Source of the DNA: Sphingopyxis sp. YF1
GTDB taxonomy: Bacteria; Pseudomonadota; Alphaproteobacteria; Sphingomonadales; Sphingomonadaceae
Length of the DNA stretch: 64,000 nt
Direction of reading: 5' to 3'
NCBI RefSeq assembly: GCF_022701295.1
Contig: NZ_CP033204.1
Span: 1,302,001-1,366,000, forward strand
The number at the start of each line of letters is the position of its first letter. The first letter of the stretch is position 1. The position numbers and the translations under genes were made by a program. Below are positions 58,698 through 64,000 of the stretch, in pieces. The notes beneath the pieces were generated by a model, which saw only the letters and a program-made list of their open reading frames with translations, did no database searches and was not told the DNA's origin.

Positions 58698-60066
58698 AAG
58701 CTTCGCGATACTTTTTGACGATGCGCAGCGCGACGATGTTGAGCAGCAGCGTCACGATGAACAGCACGAGACCGAGCGCAAAGGCGGCGAGCGTCTTGGC
58801 GCTGTCGAATTCCTGGTCGCCGGTGAGCAGCTTGACGATCTGCGCGGTCACCGTGGTGACGCTGGCGAAGGGGTTGGCGGTGAGGTTGGCCGAAAGCCCC
58901 GCGGCCATAACGACGATCATCGTCTCGCCGATCGCGCGGCTGACCGCGAGCAAGATGCCGCCCATCACGCCGGGCAGCGCGGCGGGGATCAGCACCTGGC
59001 GGATCGTCTCGTTCGGCGTCGCGCCCAGCGCCAGCGACCCGTCGCGCATCGCCTGCGGCACCGCGTTGATGCTGTCGTCGGCCATCGACGAGACGAAGGG
59101 GATGATCATCACCCCCATCACGATGCCCGCGGCGAGCGCGCTTTCGGTCGAGGCGTTCGGAATGCCCAGCATCACCGCGAACTCGCGCAGGGCAGGGGCG
59201 ACGGTCAGCGCGGCGAAATAGCCGTAGACGACGGTCGGCACGCCGGCGAGGATCTCGAGCAAAGGCTTCACCCATTTGCGCACCGCGGGGGCGGCATATT
59301 GGGTCAGGTACACCGCGGTCATCATGCCGATCGGGATCGCGACGATCATCGCGATGATCGCGCCGATCAGCACCGTGCCCCAGAACAGCGGGATGCCGCC
59401 GAAGGTATCCTTGACCGCGGCGCCGCTCTGCGGGTTCCAGTGGGTGCCGAACAGCAGCTCCATCGGCGAGACGAGGCGGAAGAAGCGGATCGATTCGAAG
59501 AGCAGCGACAGCACGATGCCGAAGGTGGTGAGGATCGCGACGAGCGAGGCGAGCAGCAACAGCCCCATCACGATCTTTTCGACCCGCGTGCGGGCGCGGA
59601 AATCGGGCCTGATCCGCGTGAAGGCATAGAGTCCCCCCGCGAGCGCGAGCGCGAGCATCGCGGCGATGCCGATCCACGCATATTTGTGCGTCGCGGCGGC
59701 GTAGGGCGCGACCAGCGGCGCCGCGGCGGGCAGCCGCACCGCGGCCTGGCGCCCCTGCGCGACGTTGCGCGCGTCGGACAGGATCGCGCCGCGCTCGAAA
59801 CCGAAGGCGGGCAGGCTCTCGGCGGCGGGGCTCGCCAGCACGTCGTTGGTGATGAGCGCGGGCGACGCGGCGCTCCACACGCCGAGGAACAGCACCGCGG
59901 GGGCGAACAGCCACAGCGCGACGTACCAGCCGTGATATTGCGGGCGCGAATGCAGCCGGGCGTTGGCGCGGCCCGCGAGCATCGCCGAGCGCGCGCGGCC
60001 GGCAAGCCAGCCGATCAGCGCGAGGCCGACGATCAGGAGCAGCAAGGCGGCGGCGTTGAAGGTCAC
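58690..60066 (-). CDS. pstC: Phosphate ABC permease PstC
   Basis: 458 residues from the GTG at 60066 behind GGGGAC; an upstream GTG at 60102 adds 12 polar residues. It has an N-terminal periplasmic part, around VLASPAAESLPAFGFERGAI, in a 220-residue extension, then the permease core with LGATPNETIRQVLIPAALPGVMGG and SRAIGETMIVVMAAG (EAA loop). It forms a heterodimer with PstA. A 257-base repeat-filled gap separates it from pstS. Confidence 0.92.
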   Translation of the reverse strand: MTFNAAALLLLIVGLALIGWLAGRARSAMLAGRANARLHSRPQYHGWYVALWLFAPAVLFLGVWSAASPALITNDVLASPAAESLPAFGFERGAILSDARNVAQGRQAAVRLPAAAPLVAPYAAATHKYAWIGIAAMLALALAGGLYAFTRIRPDFRARTRVEKIVMGLLLLASLVAILTTFGIVLSLLFESIRFFRLVSPMELLFGTHWNPQSGAAVKDTFGGIPLFWGTVLIGAIIAMIVAIPIGMMTAVYLTQYAAPAVRKWVKPLLEILAGVPTVVYGYFAALTVAPALREFAVMLGIPNASTESALAAGIVMGVMIIPFVSSMADDSINAVPQAMRDGSLALGATPNETIRQVLIPAALPGVMGGILLAVSRAIGETMIVVMAAGLSANLTANPFASVTTVTAQIVKLLTGDQEFDSAKTLAAFALGLVLFIVTLLLNIVALRIVKKYREAYE

Positions 60067-60139
60067 ATTGTCCCCATTATCATCATGCCCACGCCGACCC
60101 AAAGCGGGGCGAGGTGGCAGTTTCGTGACTCGCGGTCAT

Positions 60140-60310
60140 AATTTGGTCCCCTCCCCCTCGAGGGGGAGGCCGGGTGGGGGTGTGCCCCCGCTGGCGGTGA
60201 CGCGAAACCCTGCGGTTTCGCTCCCCCACCCCTCGGTCCCCTCCCCGCAGGGGAGGGGAAGAAGGAAAAACGGCGGCCGGGCGGGGCGGACCCGTCCCCG
60301 GCCACCAGGC
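60140..60310. repeat. Palindromic repeats between pstS and pstC
   Basis: CCCCTCCCCCTCGAGGGGGAGG (an 18-base core palindrome), a TGCGGTTTCGCTCCCCCACC unit and CCCCTCCCCGCAGGGGAGGGG follow. This interspersed element fills the gap between the two pst genes and may weaken read-through, allowing PstS to be made in excess over the membrane parts. Confidence 0.7.
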
Positions 60311-60323
60311 GGGGGAGAGCCCG

Positions 60324-61385
60324 TTATTTGAGGTCGGCGCCATTCAGCGGGGTCATGCCCTTCGCGTTCGCGGCGGCGGTCGCGGCGACCTCCTTCGGCG
60401 ACACGATCAGGCCCTTGGCGCCCAGATAGCCGCCTTCGCCCGCACCCTTCAGGAATTCGGCGACATAGTCGGCGAGCCCGGGGATCACCCCGACATGCGC
60501 CTTCTTGACGTAGATATACAGCGGGCGCCAGCCGGGATAGCTGCCGTCGGCGATCGTCGCATAGGTCGGCGACACGCCCTGCACCGGCACCGCCTTGATC
60601 TTGTCCTTGTTCGCATCGAGATACGAAAAGCCGAAGATGCCGAGGCTGGTCGGGTTCTTGTCGAGCTTCGAGATGATCAGATTGTCGTTCTCGCCCTGCT
60701 CGACATAGAAGGGCGCGCCGCGCAGGCCGGTGCACACCGCCTCGTGCTTGTCCTTGTCGCTGTCCTTCAGCGCCTTCATCTCGGGGTTGGCGTCGCAACC
60801 CTTGCCCATGATCAGCTCCTTGAACGCATCATAGGTGCCGCTGGTCGACGGCGGGCCAAAGATCGAGATCGCGACCGCGGGCAGCGCCGGGTTGACGTCC
60901 TTCCACGTCTTCGCGGTGTTCGGCTTGCCATAGGGGTTCGCCGCGAGCGCCTTGTAGACGTCTTCCTCGCTCAGCTTGAACCCGGGGCCGCGCGACGCCT
61001 CGCCCAGCGCGATGCCGTCGATGCCGACCTGGACCTCGACGATGTCGGTGACGCCGTTCTTGGCGCAGGTGTCGAATTCCTTCTTCTTCATCCGGCGCGA
61101 GGCGTTGATGATGTCGGGGGTGTCGCCGCCGACGCCCGAACAGAAGCGCTCGAAGCCGCCGCCGGTGCCGGTGCTGTCGATCTTGGGCTTCTTGTTGCCG
61201 GTCGCTTCGGCGAAGCGCTCGCCGACGGTGGTGGCAAAGGGATAGACGGTCGACGAGCCGACGGCGCTGATATAATCGCGCGCGGCTCCGCCCGAGGAGG
61301 CCTGATCCTGGCACGCCGACAGCGTCAGGGCGGCGGTCGCGGCGCAGGCGAGCAGGCCGGTGGAGCGGGTGAATTTCCTGATCAT
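60324..61385 (-). CDS. pstS: Phosphate-binding protein PstS (lipoprotein)
   Basis: 353 residues from the ATG at 61385. The N-terminus is a lipoprotein signal with lipobox LTLSAC. Phosphate-binding loops are GSSTVYPFATTVGERFAEA, SRRMKKKEFDTC (also typical) and GPPSTSGTYDAFKELIM. It captures phosphate in the periplasm for PstCA. Two pairs of Cys are notable. It is the first gene of the pst-pho operon and Pho-box-like sites lie upstream. Confidence 0.96.
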   Translation of the reverse strand: MIRKFTRSTGLLACAATAALTLSACQDQASSGGAARDYISAVGSSTVYPFATTVGERFAEATGNKKPKIDSTGTGGGFERFCSGVGGDTPDIINASRRMKKKEFDTCAKNGVTDIVEVQVGIDGIALGEASRGPGFKLSEEDVYKALAANPYGKPNTAKTWKDVNPALPAVAISIFGPPSTSGTYDAFKELIMGKGCDANPEMKALKDSDKDKHEAVCTGLRGAPFYVEQGENDNLIISKLDKNPTSLGIFGFSYLDANKDKIKAVPVQGVSPTYATIADGSYPGWRPLYIYVKKAHVGVIPGLADYVAEFLKGAGEGGYLGAKGLIVSPKEVAATAAANAKGMTPLNGADLK

Positions 61386-61465
61386 GACAGATCCTGTCGG
61401 GGGTCGTTAACGGACCGAGCCGCCACCCCCGCGGCGACTCGCTGAGTGGCCAATGGGGGTTTTGT

Positions 61466-61483
61466 GTGACGCGTTTGTGACAG
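61466..61483 (-). promoter_or_regulatory. Pho-box-like repeat pointing at pstS
   Basis: Read on the minus strand: CTGTCAC (61477-61483) and GCGTCAC (61466-61472) with an 11-base period, 6/7 and 5/7 matches to CTGTCAT. The box is about 80 bases before the pstS start, in pstS orientation. Confidence 0.7.
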
Positions 61484-61486
61484 GGA

Positions 61487-61504
61487 TTGTCATGGAAGTG
61501 TCAT
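61487..61504 (+). promoter_or_regulatory. Second Pho-box-like repeat, opposite orientation
   Basis: TTGTCAT (61487-61493) and GTGTCAT (61498-61504) on the + strand, each 6/7 to CTGTCAT, 11 bases apart. It points at the retron, not at pstS, and abuts the minus-strand box. Confidence 0.55.
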
Positions 61505-61530
61505 GGAGATGGGGTGCTGCGCCCCACATC

Positions 61531-61559
61531 TTGCACCTCCTCTGTTGATCATTTAGAAT
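61531..61559 (+). promoter_or_regulatory. Promoter of the retron noncoding RNA
   Basis: A TTGCAC -35 (61531-61536), a 17-base spacer, then TAGAAT (61554-61559), a 5/6 match to TATAAT. The start site would be about 61566, just where the retron RNA a1 segment begins. Confidence 0.65.
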
Positions 61560-61565
61560 GGCTTC

Positions 61566-61740
61566 GCCTCTTAGCTGGGTGAAGCCTAATAGAAGGCCAA
61601 CTCTACGCCGGGTGTTTAGCCAGGCTGAATTAAATTGCGCGACAATGGGCGCCGATTTCGGAATCCGAAGTCGACCCCGGGCTCAGTCGCCTCGGCGCCG
61701 ACTTCGGATTCCGAAATCGGCGCGCTCAAGTAAGGGGTTT
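61566..61740 (+). ncRNA. Retron msr-msd noncoding RNA
   Basis: Position upstream of the effector, as in Ec86-type retrons. CCTCTTA (61567-61573) can pair with TAAGGGG (61731-61737) as a1/a2, and a TTAGC follows whose G (61574) would be the branching guanosine, as in the Ec86 CCTTAGC. Between them are small msr stem-loops (for example GCC..GGC at about 61584) and a large msd hairpin (61649-61723). The a2 side overlaps the AAGGGG ribosome site of the effector at 61732-61737. Ends are estimates; only the RT and effector confirm the system type. Confidence 0.75.
61649..61723 (+). repeat. msd hairpin: exact 25-base inverted repeat
   Basis: Arms 61649-61673 and 61699-61723 are perfect reverse complements, with a 25-base spacer. 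Each arm holds a near-palindrome centred on TTCGGAATCCGAA. Reverse transcription of it would give a long DNA hairpin, the msDNA stem. Confidence 0.8.
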
Positions 61741-61742
61741 GA

Positions 61743-62648
61743 ATGCGACATCCGCTTCTGAGTTCTTCCGTTGAGCTTCGGAAGCGGATGTTCGCGTTGC
61801 TCCGGGAAGGCTTGATGGTCCGTAGAGCGGGGAACCTCATTTTCGTTTGTGGCGGCAATGCGCAGACAGATTTACGGCCACAGTTCAAATCATTCTCAGA
61901 ATATAATTTGACTGAATTTCAAATATTTCAGCCAGAGTTTGCTATGGAGAATTATTTTTCCGACATGGGTGGAAGGCAGCTAGACCTTGGTGAGTTTGAA
62001 ACTCTAATAGGGGATTTGTCTCACGCGATAGTAATATTTCCTGAGGCGCCCGGTTCTTTTGCGGAAACCGGTTATTTCTCGAATATAGAAAAACTGGCAG
62101 AGAAAGTCATTTTGGTACTGGATGCTGATCGCCAGAGAAATGATAGCTTCATAATGATGGGGCCAGCAAGAAATTATGAAAAAACATCAAAGTACTCACC
62201 AAACATTCAAATTAACTACAGTGATCCAGATTTTTCTTTAATATCTGATAGAATTAACAGAATAGGAACATCGAAAACTAGAAAACTTCTAGATGTGGAA
62301 GATCTGGAAGATCCTTACGATCTTTTTTGTCTCGTATACAAGATATTTGATATTCTCAATATATCTACCTGCGACGACATGCTTTTTGTTTTGCAGGCTA
62401 TTACGAAAGGCCATCCTCCGCGCAAGCGGGCGCGAGATATCGCATCAATCCTAGTTGGCGCGGGCTACCTTCGCCCGATCGGGGAATTTGGCCATTATAT
62501 CGCGAACGCGAAGGACAGTTCTTTTGTCGAAATGCGAAAAGGGCATGCGGCGAAGGAATTGGAGCTAAGGCTCGAGATTTCCGACATATTGATGAATGGC
62601 GAGCCGGAATTTGCGGAGCTTTTGATGGAGCGCGCAAATGCTCATTGA
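61743..62648 (+). CDS. Retron effector (Ec86/St85-type N-deoxyribosyltransferase-like plus wHTH)
   Basis: 301 residues from the ATG at 61743; ATGs at residues 16 and 25 are possible internal starts. Residues 30-160 match the Rossmann-like effector domain of Ec86/St85-family retrons: NLIFVCGGN (31-39), FQIFQPE (59-65), and IVIFPEAPGSFAETGYFS (96-113) with E101 and E108, which align to the FPESPGSFTELGAFS of Ec86. The C-terminal part (about 205-301, PPRKRARDIASILVGAGYLR) fits a winged-helix domain. Known effectors act in phage defence through nucleotide or NAD consumption; that is inference here. It is A+T-rich, overlaps the RT gene by 11 bases, and its ribosome site lies inside the retron RNA a2 segment. 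Confidence 0.88.
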   Translation: MRHPLLSSSVELRKRMFALLREGLMVRRAGNLIFVCGGNAQTDLRPQFKSFSEYNLTEFQIFQPEFAMENYFSDMGGRQLDLGEFETLIGDLSHAIVIFPEAPGSFAETGYFSNIEKLAEKVILVLDADRQRNDSFIMMGPARNYEKTSKYSPNIQINYSDPDFSLISDRINRIGTSKTRKLLDVEDLEDPYDLFCLVYKIFDILNISTCDDMLFVLQAITKGHPPRKRARDIASILVGAGYLRPIGEFGHYIANAKDSSFVEMRKGHAAKELELRLEISDILMNGEPEFAELLMERANAH

Positions 62649-63546
62649 TTGGCTTTGCGCAGAAACTGGATTGCAGCGTGAGCGCTTGATTGCCTTTGCA
62701 GCTTCAGCGTCGAAAAGATATTTCGTATTCCGGATTAAGAAGCGTGATGGATCGGAGCGCCAAATTGCTCATCCTGCGAAACCCTTGAAGGGGATTCAGC
62801 GTTGGCTAAATTCTAGGGTTATCAAATCTTGGAAAGTGCATGACGCGGCGACTGCATATCAGCGAGGGGCTAGCATTAGATTAAACGCGCTGAGGCATGC
62901 GGAAACAAACTTTACGCTGCGAGTAGATTTCAAAGACTTCTTTCCTTCATTCCAGGCAAAGGGAATTGAGAAATTCATTTCAGACCAACCGAATGGAGGG
63001 AAAAAATTCGACAAGGTGGACTTAAAATTCATTACTGATATTATCACTCGAAATGGGAGATTGACAATAGGCTCTCCATCATCTCCTTTTATTACAAATG
63101 CGATGATGTATTCATTCGACGAAGAGGTATCGCTTTTTTGTGATGCTTCAGGTCTTGTATACACTAGATATGCAGATGATATTTTTGTATCGTCCCATAA
63201 TCCGGGGAATCTGGCGCAGGCTTATGATTTCCTATGCTCTGCGGCTAATAAATTTCCTTATGCCAATCTTTCAATCAATCACAATAAGACTAAATTTCTT
63301 TCTAGAAAATACAGGAGGACAATAACTGGTATTGTTATCACTTCAGATCGGAAAATTTCGATTGGGAGGCCAAGAAAAAAAGAAATTAAATCATTAATTA
63401 ACTCTTATATTTATGGTAAATTGGATGATGAAAAAGAGATGTACTTGAAGGGTATGGTTTCTTTTGCCTGTGATGCCGACAATGTTTTTTTTCTAAGTCT
63501 CGAAAAAAAATACGGGAAGAAAGTCATGGGCAGGCTAATAGGATAG
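62638..63546 (+). CDS. Retron reverse transcriptase
   Basis: 302 residues. Motifs in order: NALRH (83-87, the retron NAxxH signature), LRVDFKDFFPS (94-104, catalytic Asp 97), GSPSSPFITNAMMYSFDEE (145-163), RYADDIFVSS (177-186, the YxDD catalytic pair), and ITG (229-231, the VTG-type motif that recognises the msr). The region X and VTG features distinguish retron RTs from group II intron or DGR enzymes. It reverse transcribes the msd using the branching G of the upstream RNA. The length, about 300, is normal for type II retrons. No integrase or transposase is adjacent. A+T-rich codon use shows it is foreign to this GC-rich genome. Confidence 0.93.
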   Translation: MLIDWLCAETGLQRERLIAFAASASKRYFVFRIKKRDGSERQIAHPAKPLKGIQRWLNSRVIKSWKVHDAATAYQRGASIRLNALRHAETNFTLRVDFKDFFPSFQAKGIEKFISDQPNGGKKFDKVDLKFITDIITRNGRLTIGSPSSPFITNAMMYSFDEEVSLFCDASGLVYTRYADDIFVSSHNPGNLAQAYDFLCSAANKFPYANLSINHNKTKFLSRKYRRTITGIVITSDRKISIGRPRKKEIKSLINSYIYGKLDDEKEMYLKGMVSFACDADNVFFLSLEKKYGKKVMGRLIG

Positions 63547-63582
63547 CCATGTATGGCATCCAGACGTGGCGAGAACGAGAAT

Positions 63583-63675
63583 ATGAGCCTCATCATCGGC
63601 CACGTCATCCTTACCCCCGCGCATCGCGAGCGCATGATCGCGCTCGGCGCCGACCCCGGATCAAGTCCGGGATGA
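63583..63675 (+). pseudogene. Possible broken antibiotic-biosynthesis-monooxygenase-like gene
   Basis: A 30-codon frame (MSLIIGHVILTPAHRERMIA, then LGADPGSSPG and stop) has the opening beta-strand/helix of ABM-domain (monooxygenase/dimeric alpha-beta barrel) proteins, then runs into a palindromic repeat at 63651-63678, where it stops. I read it as a gene interrupted by the repeat or by loss at the retron boundary. This is a weak, short match. Confidence 0.3.
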
Positions 63676-63678
63676 TGG
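63651..63678. repeat. Interspersed palindromic repeat fragment
   Basis: GACCCCGGATCAAGTCCGGGATGATGGG resembles one arm of the units at 25728 and 43207. Confidence 0.6.
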
Positions 63679-64000
63679 GGTGCGCTGTCGCCGCAGCCAC
63701 CCGCGATCCGCATCCATGCCGTTGAGGATATCACCGCGAAGCTGATGGGAGCTTGGGAAGATCATCTCACGCAAAGACGCGATGATGGTGGTTCGCGGTG
63801 TCGCGTGGCGCGCCGGGCCGCTCGCGGACAGGGAGTCGCACAAAGACACGAAGGCACAAAGATCACCCGCTTCCGTTCGCCCTGAGCTTGTCGGAGGGTC
63901 GCTCTTTTCCTTCGCCATGCAAGGAAGAGGTGCTTCGACAAGCTCGGCACAAACGGGGTTGTGGAGGCACTTCGTGCCTTCGTGTCCCTTCGACTGCCTT
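63679..64000. other. No gene visible; repeat-rich end of window
   Basis: Contains GCACAAAGACACGAAGGCAC at about 63838, TTCGCCCTGAGCTTGTCGGA at about 63886 and CACTTCGTGCCTTCGTGTCC at 63969, fragments of the interspersed repeats in this genome. No convincing reading frame or RNA was seen. Confidence 0.5.

Noticed and set aside
61508..61532. Hairpin GATGGGG..CCCCACATC as terminator of pstS-side transcription
   Set aside because: It lies before, not after, the pstS start and has no T run; it is more likely incidental or part of the regulatory region.

Overview
The window is a high-GC chromosomal segment of an alphaproteobacterium, most likely a sphingomonad (Sphingopyxis/Sphingomonas type). The basis is gene content and order rather than a database match. 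It has an enolase, FtsB, PdhA, PdhB neighbourhood in which the E1-beta subunit carries a lipoyl domain, small alphaproteobacterial families (DUF4170, DUF2794, an NDUFS4-like complex I subunit), a short SRP RNA next to dnaX, and many intergenic palindromic repeats of the kind common in sphingomonads.

Layout. 1-8.6 kb: the 3' end of a contractile-injection (phage-tail-like) locus: a baseplate J-type protein (5' end outside the window), a tail protein I-like protein and a large DUF6519 beta-helix protein with an internally duplicated module. 8.7-13.4 kb: a heme-binding beta-barrel protein, a divergent pair made of a low-GC HExxH protein and a Cys-motif protein, and the agmatine-to-putrescine genes aguA/aguB. 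13.4-18.5 kb: membrane protein, M28 and S9 peptidases, rpsD. 18.7-25.5 kb: a chorismate mutase, a tight rpiB-glyA-small protein-nrdR-RNA methyltransferase operon, an alpha/beta hydrolase, and a cysteine desulfurase-ferredoxin pair. 25.5-31.4 kb: repeats, SRP RNA, dnaX-ybaB, lon, HU, tRNA-Val. 31.5-41.7 kb: a PepSY protein with a two-component system, GST plus a second chorismate mutase, a polyprenyl diphosphate synthase, DUF1801-HrpB, an NDUFS4-like protein, and a four-gene cluster of small membrane/DUF883-like proteins. 41.9-53.1 kb: eno, an S9 peptidase, ftsB, pdhA-pdhB, cysE-like and several membrane proteins, and an SDR. 53.2-61.5 kb: a phosphate-starvation region: an OprP/OprO-type porin behind a tandem Pho box, then pstS-pstC-pstA-pstB-phoU-phoB reading leftward from Pho-box-like repeats.

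61.5-63.5 kb: the most interesting locus, an AT-rich retron island beside pstS. It has a recognisable promoter, an msr-msd noncoding RNA with an exact 25-bp inverted repeat, an effector resembling the N-deoxyribosyltransferase-like effector of the Ec86/St85 (type II-A) retrons, and an overlapping retron reverse transcriptase with NAxxH, YADD and (V/I)TG motifs. By analogy this is a toxin-antitoxin-like anti-phage system. The last 450 bases hold repeats and what may be a broken monooxygenase gene.

The Pst/Pho genes and the porin form one coherent phosphate acquisition regulon: the porin admits phosphate, PstS binds it, PstCAB imports it, and PhoU/PhoB signal. phoR is not in the window.
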